From positions 1-9,420 of the forward strand of contig CADCQU010000089.1 in the NCBI GenBank assembly GCA_902803635.1: DNA of 9,420 nucleotides, given 5' to 3'. Every line of letters begins with the position of its first letter. Positions within the stretch are counted from its first letter, which is position 1. Below are positions 1-9,374 of this stretch, piece by piece. The translations under genes and the position numbers were made by a program. The notes below the pieces were generated by a model, which worked only from the letters and a program-made list of their open reading frames with translations, was not told the DNA's origin and ran no database searches. The DNA comes from an uncultured Lachnospiraceae bacterium. Lineage in GTDB: Bacteria; Bacillota; Clostridia; Lachnospirales; Lachnospiraceae.

Positions 1-840
1 CTTCGGATCCTTCAGCTCCGGGAACTCGTTCAGAACGTCGGTCATCTCGTTGCCGCGCTCGCCGCAGCCGATGTAGACCACGATGTCGGCCTCGGACCAC
101 TTCGCGAGCTGGTGCTGCGTGACAGTCTTGCCGGAGCCGAACGGTCCCGGAATCGCCGCGACACCGCCCTTCGCGATGGGGAAGAACGCGTCAACGACGC
201 GCTGTCCGGTAATGAGCGGCTTCCTCGGCGGAATCTTCTCCTTGTAGGGACGTCCGCGGCGGACCGGCCAGCGCTGCATGAGCGTCAGCTTCTCCTCGCC
301 CTTGTCCGTCTTCACGACACAGACCACGTCCGTGACCGTAAACGAACCCTTGCGGATCTCCTTCACCGTGCCGGCAATTCCGAAGGGAACCATAATCTTC
401 TGCTCGACGACCGGCGTCTCCTGCACGGTACCGATGATGTCGCCGGCTTCCACCGGATCGCCCACCTTCACGGTCGGCACGAAGTCCCACTTCGCGTTAC
501 GGTCCAGTGCCTCGACCTCAACACCGCGGGAGAGGTTGTTGGAGCCGGTCTTCTCCATAATCCCGCTCAAAGGCCGCTGAATTCCGTCGTAAATCGACCC
601 GATGAGTCCCGGGCCGAGCTCCACGGAGAGCGGCACCTCCATCGACTCCACCGGCTCGCCCGGCCCGAGTCCCGAGGTCTCCTCATAGACCTGGATGGAG
701 GCCTCATCGCCGTGCATCTCGATGATCTCGCCGATGAGCCGCTGGTGGCTGACACGCACCACGTCGAACATGTTCGCATCGCGCATGCCCGTTGCTATGA
801 CCAAAGGCCCTGCGACCTTCTTAATCGTTCCCGTACTCAT
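1..840 (-). CDS. ntpA: V/A-type ATPase catalytic subunit A (partial, 3' end outside window)
   Basis: This is the N-terminal 280 residues of the catalytic A subunit, which binds and hydrolyses (or makes) ATP in the soluble V1/A1 head as alternating A and B subunits. The reading frame is open from the ATG at 840-838 to the window edge; the family is usually close to 590 residues, so about half is missing. The start reads [14 protein letters not shown], typical of the family's beta-barrel. Residues of about 115-190 form the extra 'non-homologous' domain that separates A from F-type beta subunits. The Walker A loop GPFGSGKT lies at residues 232-239, followed by [17 protein letters not shown], the conserved segment with the GER motif. 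An AGGAGA ribosome site sits about 12 bases upstream in a 40-base gap after subunit F. Subunits B and D should follow beyond position 1. The family assignment is secure; whether the enzyme mainly pumps or synthesises cannot be told from this part. Confidence 0.97.
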   Translation of the reverse strand, partial: MSTGTIKKVAGPLVIATGMRDANMFDVVRVSHQRLIGEIIEMHGDEASIQVYEETSGLGPGEPVESMEVPLSVELGPGLIGSIYDGIQRPLSGIMEKTGSNNLSRGVEVEALDRNAKWDFVPTVKVGDPVEAGDIIGTVQETPVVEQKIMVPFGIAGTVKEIRKGSFTVTDVVCVVKTDKGEEKLTLMQRWPVRRGRPYKEKIPPRKPLITGQRVVDAFFPIAKGGVAAIPGPFGSGKTVTQHQLAKWSEADIVVYIGCGERGNEMTDVLNEFPELKDPK

Positions 841-880
841 GGAAATCGATCACTCTCCTTTCTATCCCCTGCGGGGCTTG

Positions 881-1204
881 TTACGCCTCCCCGCCGAACA
901 AAATATCGCTTCCGACGGCCTTCTCCACGGAGTCCTTGACCCCCTGGATGCCCGCGCCGGTATTTCCGTGCACGCCGGGAATCTGGATAATGGCCGGCGT
1001 GATCCTTTCACTATAGCGTGCGAGCTCCTCGGTCAGCTCCGCGGCCAGCGCCTCCGTCATATAGATGATTCCATAATTGCCGTCGGCAAGCCTTCGCAGC
1101 GTTTCCTTCGCCTCCTCCCGCGTCGAAACCGGATAGGTATCAAGGCCGAGGGTCGCGAAGCCATAAATGCTGTCATATTCTCCCATGACCGCGATTTTTA
1201 ACAT
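881..1204 (-). CDS. ntpG: V/A-type ATPase subunit F (central stalk; NtpG in Enterococcus naming)
   Basis: This encodes a 107-residue subunit F, a small Rossmann-like protein that joins subunit D in the rotating central stalk and couples the head to the ring. The start MLKIAVMGEYDSIYGFATLG shows the family pattern of a short beta strand followed by a glycine-rich turn and a 'GF.. LG' segment. YGIIYMTEALA near residues 45-55 and IIQIPGVHG near 78-86 match the conserved middle strand and the 'P' loop before the C-terminal helix. I chose the ATG at 1204-1202 rather than the one at 1216, because a perfect GGAGG (1214-1210) sits 5 bases before it and would otherwise lie inside the coding region. 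Length fits the family (about 100-110). It lies 28 bases after subunit C and 40 before subunit A. Note the naming clash: this is F in most databases but NtpG in E. hirae. Confidence 0.93.
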   Translation of the reverse strand: MLKIAVMGEYDSIYGFATLGLDTYPVSTREEAKETLRRLADGNYGIIYMTEALAAELTEELARYSERITPAIIQIPGVHGNTGAGIQGVKDSVEKAVGSDILFGGEA

Positions 1205-1209
1205 CACTG

Positions 1210-1214
1210 CCTCC
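1210..1214 (-). promoter_or_regulatory. Ribosome binding site deciding the subunit F start
   Basis: GGAGG on the minus strand, 5 bases before the ATG at 1204. It overlaps the first codons of a possible longer start at 1216, which itself has only a weak GGGAAG sequence upstream. This favours the 107-residue form over the 111-residue form. Confidence 0.75.
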
Positions 1215-1232
1215 ATTTACTTCCCGATTACT

Positions 1233-2204
1233 TCAGACATACATTTCCCGAACCCTGTTCCGAATCGCGCTCTCCGGAAAGCCATTTGCCTTCGCGGTGA
1301 GCAAAATCCGCGCCGTGCGGATCTCGTTCTGGCGGGCCAGATAGTAGGCCACGACCGGGCCGATGGAAAATGCGTTTCTTCTCTGCGGGCGTATACTTTC
1401 CATAATCTTATCGTCGCACCACCGCTCGAAGGCTGAGGGCGAGACGGCAATCGCCTCCGCCGCGCCCGCGTACGCGGTTCCTGACAAATATCCGAGCAGC
1501 GCTTCGACGCTCTCCGCGGCCGTCACCGCAAGGCGATTTGCCGAAAGGCCCTTCACGGGCGCGAGCGCCTCTTTGAAAAATACCAGAGATTTTCCGACAC
1601 GCGCTCCCCGCACCGCGGTGCGGATATTTGCCACCGCGACCTGCTCCTGCAAATAGGTGCGCAGGATCTCGTGCGGTGATTTTTCGCCGGCCGCCGCCAT
1701 CGCGTCAAGGCAGGCGCGGTCAATAATGATATCGCACATTTGCCCGTCGTGCGTGCGCAGCATGACCTCCATGGCCCGCTCGGCCGCCGGACGCATATGC
1801 TCCGGCAGGGCCTTCCAGTCCTTCGCGGCAAGAATGCGCGTAAGGGACTTCTCGGAGGGTTCTACATTCTGATAGAAGGCCAGCGGATTTTCCGTACCCG
1901 TACAGGTAGCCTTGATGCCGGCCTTGAGGTTGTGGTACATCTTCGGGAGCGAAAGGTCCTCCAGAACCTCCTTGCCCGCGCCGAGCTCCTTCAAAGCCGC
2001 GAGGGCCTTCTCCTCCTCCGCGGCAAGCATTTGCTCCGTACCCATGCGTTCGCCGGGCTTTCCCCAGCCTTTATCCGTAAGATAAGCGAGGACGGCATCC
2101 GCATCCCGCATCCCGCACATCTGCGCAACGTCGGCATTTGTCAAAAGCGACTTTTCTTTCACGCGGACCCGAGCCACCGCATAAACGTAGTTCAAATCAC
2201 CCAT
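1233..2204 (-). CDS. ntpC: V/A-type ATPase subunit C (AC39/d-type, ring-to-stalk connector)
   Basis: This 323-residue protein is the C subunit, related to eukaryotic subunit d (Vma6/AC39). It is a helical funnel that sits on the membrane ring and receives the central stalk subunits D and F. The N-terminus MGDLNYVYAVARVRVKEKSLL matches the family start, in which an early Y-A-x-A-R-V-R segment leads into 'LL'. The C-terminus from about residue 283 (PVVAYYLARQNEIRTARILL, then KANGFPESAIRNRVREMYV) is the hallmark of the family. Length fits (about 320-350). The ATG at 2204 has AGGAG 6 bases upstream and follows the stop of subunit E by 21 bases. The gene contains four copies of the hexamer CATTTG that is in excess in this window. 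No membrane segments are seen, as expected for a peripheral protein. Confidence 0.95.
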   Translation of the reverse strand: MGDLNYVYAVARVRVKEKSLLTNADVAQMCGMRDADAVLAYLTDKGWGKPGERMGTEQMLAAEEEKALAALKELGAGKEVLEDLSLPKMYHNLKAGIKATCTGTENPLAFYQNVEPSEKSLTRILAAKDWKALPEHMRPAAERAMEVMLRTHDGQMCDIIIDRACLDAMAAAGEKSPHEILRTYLQEQVAVANIRTAVRGARVGKSLVFFKEALAPVKGLSANRLAVTAAESVEALLGYLSGTAYAGAAEAIAVSPSAFERWCDDKIMESIRPQRRNAFSIGPVVAYYLARQNEIRTARILLTAKANGFPESAIRNRVREMYV

Positions 2205-2225
2205 TTCGTGCTCCTTCGGATCGGA

Positions 2226-2825
2226 TCATTTTTTATGCTCCAAAGCCGCCAGGACCGCATCTGTCATCTCGTTCTGACGGGAGGCAAATAGCGCCCGGAG
2301 GGAGCAATTCTCCTCGATGCCGCCGTAGCGGAGAAGGAAGCCGTTCTCTATCCTGGCCGCCTCCTTCGAAAGCGTAAGTTCGCCGCCGGCCTCCTTCGCG
2401 ATTTTCCGAACACGCTCCGGAAAATCCTTCGGGAGCCGTGCAAGGTCCGCTGCGCCAAGGAGCATCTCGCCCTTCTCGGCGCGGACATTTTTCTTAAGAA
2501 TCCCTTCCAGCATCTGGAAGTATTCCGAAGCCGGTTTGCCCGAAAGCTCCTTGTAGGCCTTCTCGATGATTTCATCCAGAAGCCCCTGCCGTGCCGCAAG
2601 GAGGGTCTGCCGGCGCACGAGACCGGCCTGCGACTTCGCCCGCTGCAGGGCCTTCGCTCCGTCCTCGCGAATTTTCGCCGCGTTCACCTCGCCGGAAGCA
2701 CGGATTTCTTCGTTCGCCGCAGCAAAAATTGCCGCGGCATCCGCGTCCGCCTTCTTTTTTATCTCATCCGCGCGTTCGCGGCCCGACGCAAGAATCTCGC
2801 CGGTAATCTTGTCAATTCCTGCCAT
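2226..2825 (-). CDS. ntpE: V/A-type ATPase subunit E (peripheral stalk)
   Basis: This encodes a 199-residue subunit E, which pairs with the small G/H subunit to form the peripheral stalks that hold the A/B head still against subunit I. The first about 90 residues are a long charged, alanine-rich helix (for example ERADEIKKKADADAAAIFAA) suited to the coiled coil with G/H. The C-terminal half is the globular domain that contacts the head; near the end, ENGFLLRYGGIEENCSLRAL is the family's conserved segment (usually 'GGvil...giIdNtfe.rl'). Length is typical (190-210). The ATG at 2825 has AAAGGAG 6-7 bases upstream. A 58-base gap separates it from the upstream subunit K, the widest gap between genes inside the ATPase block, which I could not tie to a clear hairpin or promoter. 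Confidence 0.94.
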   Translation of the reverse strand: MAGIDKITGEILASGRERADEIKKKADADAAAIFAAANEEIRASGEVNAAKIREDGAKALQRAKSQAGLVRRQTLLAARQGLLDEIIEKAYKELSGKPASEYFQMLEGILKKNVRAEKGEMLLGAADLARLPKDFPERVRKIAKEAGGELTLSKEAARIENGFLLRYGGIEENCSLRALFASRQNEMTDAVLAALEHKK

Positions 2826-2883
2826 TTTCGTACTCCTTTATCGACCTAAGGCCACGGACCGTTCCCTGTATTGGATAAGAGTA

Positions 2884-5545
<2,662 letters not shown>

Positions 5546-5557
5546 GCAAATCCCTCC

Positions 5558-5869
5558 TTATCCGAGAACCGCCCGAATCGCGGCCTGTACTGCCTTCTTC
5601 TCATCCTTGCGGGCCGCCGCGCGGAGCTTGTCCGCTTCCTTCTCGGCCGCCTTCCTCGCGTCCTCGACAAATTTCTTCGCCACGGTGTCTGATTTCGAAG
5701 CCGCCACCTGGCGGTCCTTTACCGCCTCCGCCAAAGCCACCGACTTCATCGCCGCAGCATCGCCCTCCGCCTTGCGAAGCATCTCCTCCGCATCGGCGCG
5801 GGCCTCCTTCACCAGCTCGTCCGCCTTCGCTTCCGCTTCCCGGACAGCCTTAATGTTCTCTGCAATCAT
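5558..5869 (-). CDS. ntpF: V/A-type ATPase peripheral stalk subunit G/H (AhaH; NtpF in Enterococcus naming)
   Basis: This 103-residue protein is almost wholly helical and rich in Ala, Glu, Lys and Arg, for example AEAKADELVKEARADAEEML, with no membrane segment. This fits the small G/H stalk subunit that wraps around subunit E as a coiled coil. Position is strong support: it is the first gene of the ATPase block, directly before subunit I, exactly as ntpF in the E. hirae operon. The ATG at 5869 is preceded by GGAGGTGA 6 bases upstream, one of the strongest ribosome sites in the window, and by a promoter-like sequence. Sequence alone is low in complexity, so the call depends partly on context; a generic F-type b-like coiled coil would look similar. 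Confidence 0.88.
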   Translation of the reverse strand: MIAENIKAVREAEAKADELVKEARADAEEMLRKAEGDAAAMKSVALAEAVKDRQVAASKSDTVAKKFVEDARKAAEKEADKLRAAARKDEKKAVQAAIRAVLG

Positions 5870-5899
5870 GGACGTTCACCTCCCATGTAACATTTTTTC

Positions 5900-5928
5900 A
5901 TTTTAGCACATTTTTCGTCCCTTCACCA
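5900..5928 (-). promoter_or_regulatory. Candidate sigma-70-type promoter for the ATPase operon (extended -10)
   Basis: On the minus strand TGC-TAAAAT (5908-5900) forms an extended -10 element, with a poor -35 TGGTGA (5928-5923) at 17 bases. The predicted start near 5893 leaves a leader of about 23 bases containing the ribosome site of the first ATPase gene. The surrounding 60 bases are much richer in A and T than the genes. Only the -10 is a good match; this is a prediction. Confidence 0.5.
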
Positions 5929-5970
5929 CAATAAAGTAGGAAAAATTGACGGAAATTTGTCCATCACCCT

Positions 5971-6026
5971 TGCCTCCCCCTCCAGGGGGAGGTGGCACGG
6001 CGAAGCCGTGACGGAGAGGGGGCTTC
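5971..6026. repeat. Palindromic intergenic repeat with two adjacent hairpins
   Basis: Two hairpins stand side by side: CCTCCCCC (5973-5980) pairs with GGGGGAGG (5985-5992) around a TCCA loop, and CACGGC (5996-6001) pairs with GCCGTG (6005-6010) around GAA. The following ACGGAGAGGGGGCTTCG is probably part of the same unit. From memory, closely similar 'GGCACGGCGAAGCCGTGACGG' units are scattered in many copies through Clostridia genomes; I could not check this, and only one copy lies in the window. Confidence 0.65.
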
Positions 6027-6040
6027 GTAAAGGCGATTCC

Positions 6041-6049
6041 TCACTCCTC
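6041..6049. repeat. Direct repeat, left copy (TCACTCCTC)
   Basis: This copy is identical to 6190-6198. The similarity extends weakly outward: GATTCC before this copy and GAATC before the other. It is the candidate duplicated target site. Confidence 0.6.
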
Positions 6050-6082
6050 GATACAGTTCAGGCGAGCCTGAACTGTATCGAG
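6047..6082. repeat. Perfect 17-base inverted repeat
   Basis: CTCGATACAGTTCAGGC (6047-6063) and its exact complement (6066-6082) flank a 2-base GA centre. As RNA it would fold into a long stem on either strand; as DNA it could extrude as a cruciform. No U-tract follows on either side. Confidence 0.85.
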
Positions 6083-6123
6083 CGTTGCGCAATGAAATCG
6101 CCCTTCGGGCGATGGCGCAACGC
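6082..6123. repeat. Nested hairpin: outer 9-base and inner 7-base stems
   Basis: The outer arms GCGTTGCGC (6082-6090) and GCGCAACGC (6115-6123) pair exactly. Inside them ATCGCCC (6097-6103) pairs with GGGCGAT (6107-6113), with CTTCGG at the tip, a stable tetraloop form. The unpaired bases lie almost all on the left side. Confidence 0.8.
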
Positions 6124-6149
6124 ATAGGTCGCTGTTTTATACCTCTCGC

Positions 6150-6178
6150 CGTTCCCTCGCAGCTAGTGCGAGGGAACG
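6150..6178. repeat. 12-base inverted repeat with 5-base loop
   Basis: CGTTCCCTCGCA (6150-6161) pairs with TGCGAGGGAACG (6167-6178) around GCTAG. It begins 11 bases after the GT2 stop codon in the direction of transcription, where a terminator might stand. The bases after it (GCGAGAGGTATAAAA on the minus strand) give no U-run. Confidence 0.8.
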
Positions 6179-6189
6179 CCCGAAGAATC

Positions 6190-6198
6190 TCACTCCTC
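6190..6198. repeat. Direct repeat, right copy (TCACTCCTC), covering the GT2 stop codon
   Basis: This copy is identical to 6041-6049. On the minus strand it encodes Glu-Glu-stop, the end of the glycosyltransferase. Confidence 0.6.
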
Positions 6199-7260
6199 CC
6201 CCACTGTCTCCGAAATAATATACTTCGGCCGCCCCTTGATCTCATCGTATATCTTCGCAAGATAATACCCGATGACCCCGAGGCTGAGCATAATAACGCT
6301 TCCCGTAAAGAGCTGCAGGAGAATGACGGTCGTAAATCCCCCCAGCGCGACGCCCATGATTTTCTGCACGATCGCGATGATTCCAAAGACCAGCATCACG
6401 ATGAACATCAGCACGCCGAGCACCGTCACAATCTGCATCGGAGCCGCCGAGAACGAGGTGATGTTCGTAATGGCATACCGGATCAGCGACCGCGTGCTCC
6501 ACTTGGACTCGCCGGCCTCCCGCTCGCGCACCTCAAACTCCACCTGCGTCGTCCGAAACCCAATCCACGACGAGAGGGCCCGAAAGAACGCATTCTTTTC
6601 CTTCATATTTAAGATGGCGAGCACCGCCTTCCTGTCAAGGAGCTTGAAGTCCGAGGCCCGCCGCATGTCAATCTTGGTCGAGCGGCTGATAAGGCCGTAA
6701 AAGCCCGCTGCCGCCATCCGGTGGAAGGGGGATTCCTTCCCGCGGTCGCTCTTCACGGCCTCCACGACCTCGTAGCCCTCCTCCCAGAGCCGGTACATCT
6801 CCACGATCTTCTCCGGGGGATGCTGCAGGTCGCAGTCAATTACGACCGCGCAGTCGCCCTTCGCCTCGGCAAGGCCGGCGTAAATGGCCGACTCCTTACC
6901 AAAATTCCGCGAAAAATGCACGCCGCGGACCTTCACGACTGGGCTTGCGGAAGCTATCCCATCCCTTTTAAGCGTAGATGCGTAAACTCCCGGCCCGGCG
7001 GACGCTGTTCCATTTACCGGCTTTCTATCAGATAACGCGGCTACCTCGGTCCCATTTGTCGGCTTTCTACCAACCCGTACGGCAGCCTCGGCCCCATTTG
7101 CCGCCTTCTTAATCTCGGCCCACGTCCCGTCCTTCGAACCGTCGTCGATGAAAATCAGCTCACAGTCGATTCCGGCCTCCCTCAGAACGCCGCCGATGGC
7201 ATTTGCCGCGCGGGCAATATTTTCCTCCTCGTTAAATGCGGGAATCACCACAGAAAGCAC
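6190..7260 (-). CDS. GT2 family polyprenyl-phosphate glycosyltransferase with internal repeat insertion
   Basis: This 356-residue protein transfers a sugar from a nucleotide donor, most likely to undecaprenyl phosphate on the inner face of the membrane. It starts with the GT-A fold: VVIPAFNEEENI at 4-15, FIDDGSKDGT at 37-46, then FSRNFGKESAIYAGL at 116-130 and the DxD-type site IDCDLQHPPE at 141-150. ESKWSTRSLIRYAI near 251-264 is the conserved segment of the GtrB/ArnC/dolichyl-phosphate mannose synthase group. Two membrane helices follow at about 275-300 and 308-336. The start is GTG at 7260, with AGGAGG 8 bases upstream. An out-of-frame ATG at 7265 opens a six-codon frame that overlaps this start. 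Residues about 53-110, between the second strand and the RNFGK segment, are an insertion the family normally lacks, containing a 14-residue tandem repeat. The sugar cannot be told. Confidence 0.9.
   Translation of the reverse strand: MLSVVIPAFNEEENIARAANAIGGVLREAGIDCELIFIDDGSKDGTWAEIKKAANGAEAAVRVGRKPTNGTEVAALSDRKPVNGTASAGPGVYASTLKRDGIASASPVVKVRGVHFSRNFGKESAIYAGLAEAKGDCAVVIDCDLQHPPEKIVEMYRLWEEGYEVVEAVKSDRGKESPFHRMAAAGFYGLISRSTKIDMRRASDFKLLDRKAVLAILNMKEKNAFFRALSSWIGFRTTQVEFEVREREAGESKWSTRSLIRYAITNITSFSAAPMQIVTVLGVLMFIVMLVFGIIAIVQKIMGVALGGFTTVILLQLFTGSVIMLSLGVIGYYLAKIYDEIKGRPKYIISETVGEE
7015..7098 (-). repeat. Two diverged 42-base tandem repeats inside the GT2 gene
   Basis: On the plus strand both units begin near CCATTT and run 42 bases, with a partial third unit (CCATTTGCCG) after them. 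They encode NGAEAAVRVGRKPT (residues 55-68) and NGTEVAALSDRKPV (69-82), followed by NGTA (83-86). The shared pattern is NG-x-E-(A/V)-A and RKP. The repeat length is a multiple of three, so the frame is kept. Confidence 0.85.
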
Positions 7261-7283
7261 CGCATTTTCCTCCTCTATTCGAA

Positions 7284-9251
7284 TTAAGTTGTCTTATAGA
7301 TTCTCTGCATGCCATTATCCGAAGTATATACAAGCTGGTATGCCTCCGCAATCGTCTCCTCATGCCCCGGCTCCCCGTCGAGGTCGAGGCCATTTTCAAA
7401 GATGATATAATCGATCCCCTCCTCCTCGACAAGCTGGCGCAAATTCTCCGTGTCATAGGTTGTATACATTTCCTTGGCCTTCTGGCCGCGATAGTTCGTG
7501 TCGTATCCCGCCGACCAGGGATAATACGGCCAGCCCATGTACATCATGCAGCCCGACAGCGTAACCTCCGACATCGAATAATACGGTGTCAGGATGAGGT
7601 CCTTCTCTGTCGTGTTGTCCGCAAGCCACTTCGTAAGCGAGCTTTCGAGGTCGATGGCCATGCTGCGGTTCCGCCCGTTGTCACGGATGACGATCACGAA
7701 GTCGTAAAAGCCTGTCGCCATGAGGCAAATGGCCAGCACCACGCCGATGACGGCGGTCCACCGCCGACGGAAGAGAACGACGAGCGCGTAGCCCCAGAGG
7801 ATGCTCAAAAATGCCATCGCGATCATGATGTATTTATGGTTCACGGTCACGTCCGGCGTGAGCGATATTGTGAACGCAAAGATGACGGGAAGGACAAATG
7901 CAAAGAGCAGGAGGCGTTTTTCGCGCTTCAGGAAGAAGACGAGAATAAGGCAGCCAAGCCCCGTGACACCCATGACCTCCAAAATGTACCAGAGCACGCC
8001 GAGGAAGGATTTGTCCTCCGCGATGAAGCCCCAGCGGAACGAGAGCGCGAACGAGCTCCCTCGGATGAAAATTTTCGTCTGTAAGAAGGAGAACACCATC
8101 GCCACGGCCGCCATAATGGCATAATCCAGCTTGTGCCGCGAGAAAAGAGCCATACCCGCAAGGATGACGAGTGCACCGATGACCGCCGCCCCGTTCCAGA
8201 ACGAGACAAGGCCGAGCACCACACCGGCGAGGGCCGCCGTAACGGCCGCCTTCGGAAGCCACGCTTCCTTCTCGGCAAATACAAACCGAAGCCAGGCAAC
8301 CCCCTTCATCTCGGAGAGCCCGCTCTCCATAAGGTACTCCATGAACAGCCAAATGACGAGCGCGGCGATGAGGAGGCCGAAGCCCAAATGCCGCTGGTTG
8401 AGGTACACGTTGTAATTCCAAAGCCCCCAGTTTTCATTTGGGGTGTATCCGATGAACTCCCTGCGCTGCTGAAGGGTTGTAAAAAGATCGTCCGCCGCAA
8501 CATGTTCCTTGATAAACAGGAAGAACGCAAGGCCGCTGCGGAAGAAGAAAAGGGCCGACGCCACCGCGCTCGCCGCGAAGCTCTTCGTAAGCCTCCGGGC
8601 CAGCTGCGTGAGCACGACCAAAAAGCCAAGAAGCGAAAGGATCGAAACCACATTGTATGCAAGATCGATGCGAAGCCCCAAAAACTCCAGATTACCCGTC
8701 AGGAATTGGAACATAAAGTGATACTTCACATCCTCGCCGCCAAAGTGCGGGTACTGTGTCGGATAATTCGCGCTCAGCGAGAACGACCGGATCATGGCCG
8801 TGTGCGGCGCGTAATCACTGAAGACAGAGTAGCCCGAGAAAAGCTTCCCGTCGGAATAGAAAAACACGTAATGCATGGTGAAGCTGATAAAGACAAGTAA
8901 AAGTCCGTACAGAATGATTTCCTTGACAAGCAGCTTCTGGTTACGGATAAGAACCTCCTTCTCCCCGCCCTTTTTCCGTTTCCGCCAAATAAGGACAAAG
9001 GAGAGGACGGCGGCTCCCAAAATAACCAGAATGTTGCCGAGAATGAGCGGCACCTTCATGCCGAGAACCATGTGGAAGAACCAGGCCAGAAAATAGAGCA
9101 CCCAGGTCATCACCAGGGTCCCCACGCCAAATGCCGCCGCGCACCGAACCCAGACCCTGTTTCCTTCCAGATCCGCCTCCGGCTTCAGAAGAAAGCCCGA
9201 AAGCTGCCAGCCAAGCACACAGGCCACCGCCAAATACAAAATCGCCAACAT
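7284..9251 (-). CDS. Polytopic membrane protein, probable GT-C type glycosyltransferase
   Basis: This 655-residue protein has about a dozen hydrophobic membrane segments in its first 545 residues and a soluble C-terminal domain of about 110 residues. The first large external loop contains VFSDYAPHTAMIRSF (D146, H150) and GGEDVKYHFMFQFLTG (E173, H178). Acidic residues in this loop are typical of GT-C enzymes, which take a sugar from a lipid-phosphate carrier outside the membrane. The tail has YYPWSAGYDTNYRG and then LRQLVEEEGIDYIIFENG, also seen in such proteins. I chose the ATG at 9251: GGAGGAG (9264-9258) lies 6 bases upstream, whereas the GTG at 9269 would put that site inside the gene. It ends 23 bases before the GT2 gene, which could supply its lipid-linked sugar. 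I do not recognise the exact family; a plain membrane protein of unknown role is the alternative. Confidence 0.7.
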   Translation of the reverse strand: MLAILYLAVACVLGWQLSGFLLKPEADLEGNRVWVRCAAAFGVGTLVMTWVLYFLAWFFHMVLGMKVPLILGNILVILGAAVLSFVLIWRKRKKGGEKEVLIRNQKLLVKEIILYGLLLVFISFTMHYVFFYSDGKLFSGYSVFSDYAPHTAMIRSFSLSANYPTQYPHFGGEDVKYHFMFQFLTGNLEFLGLRIDLAYNVVSILSLLGFLVVLTQLARRLTKSFAASAVASALFFFRSGLAFFLFIKEHVAADDLFTTLQQRREFIGYTPNENWGLWNYNVYLNQRHLGFGLLIAALVIWLFMEYLMESGLSEMKGVAWLRFVFAEKEAWLPKAAVTAALAGVVLGLVSFWNGAAVIGALVILAGMALFSRHKLDYAIMAAVAMVFSFLQTKIFIRGSSFALSFRWGFIAEDKSFLGVLWYILEVMGVTGLGCLILVFFLKREKRLLLFAFVLPVIFAFTISLTPDVTVNHKYIMIAMAFLSILWGYALVVLFRRRWTAVIGVVLAICLMATGFYDFVIVIRDNGRNRSMAIDLESSLTKWLADNTTEKDLILTPYYSMSEVTLSGCMMYMGWPYYPWSAGYDTNYRGQKAKEMYTTYDTENLRQLVEEEGIDYIIFENGLDLDGEPGHEETIAEAYQLVYTSDNGMQRIYKTT

Positions 9252-9257
9252 ATCTCT

Positions 9258-9264
9258 CTCCTCC
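9258..9264 (-). promoter_or_regulatory. Ribosome binding site deciding the membrane-protein start
   Basis: GGAGGAG on the minus strand, 6 bases before the ATG at 9251. A longer start at GTG 9269 would encode this site as Glu-Glu and is therefore less likely. Confidence 0.75.
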
Positions 9265-9374
9265 CACACCGTCCCCGGTGCTCTTTCAAAACCTTTCCCT
9301 TAGTTCCGCGCTTAAGGAAACCATTCCAACTGCATGGTTGAAAGCATAAAAATGGACATCATCCATACGAAAGG

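Larger units (their letters stand above)
5870..6189. other. 320-base intergenic region between the GT2 gene and the ATPase operon
   Basis: No supportable gene lies here. From right to left it holds a palindrome-rich 140-base segment (6189-6050), a 9-base direct repeat (6049-6041), a second palindromic repeat (about 6026-5971) and an A/T-rich promoter stretch (about 5960-5870). None of the hairpins is followed by a run of U in either direction, so no standard intrinsic terminator separates the two gene groups. Read-through from the glycosyltransferase genes into the ATPase operon is possible. Confidence 0.8.
6050..6189. mobile_element. Possible 140-base non-autonomous insertion bracketed by 9-base direct repeats
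   Basis: The segment lies between two exact copies of TCACTCCTC (6041-6049 and 6190-6198) and is almost wholly made of inverted repeats. It encodes no protein. Read on the minus strand, each direct repeat is GAGGAGTGA, the last two glutamate codons and stop of the GT2 gene, so the insertion would have entered at the stop codon and regenerated it. The outer ends (GATACAGTTCAGGC inward from the left, GATTCTTCGGGC inward from the right) are only loosely alike, so terminal inverted repeats are not convincing. It could instead be a dispersed repeat of RNA type or chance. Confidence 0.45.

Noticed and set aside
112..939. Plus-strand frame of 275 residues opposite subunit A
   Set aside because: The minus strand encodes the unmistakable catalytic subunit A with its Walker A loop; this frame is its antisense.
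881..1216. Longer subunit F with start at 1216
   Set aside because: The GGAGG at 1214-1210 would be coding, and the shorter start MLKIAVMG is the usual family N-terminus.
6150..6178. Intrinsic terminator of the GT2 gene
   Set aside because: The stem is strong and well placed, but there is no U-tract after it, so I keep it only as an inverted repeat.
5971..6178. CRISPR array
   Set aside because: The palindromes differ from one another in sequence and length, and there are no regularly spaced identical repeats with spacers.
6050..6189. Classical terminal inverted repeats of a MITE
   Set aside because: The two ends match only loosely with gaps (GATACAGTTCAGGC and GATTCTTCGGGC), so this cannot be claimed from one copy.
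7236..8900. Plus-strand frames of 282 and 255 residues (7236-8084 and 8133-8900)
   Set aside because: They are opposite the membrane-protein gene, full of charged residues complementary to membrane codons, and resemble no protein family.
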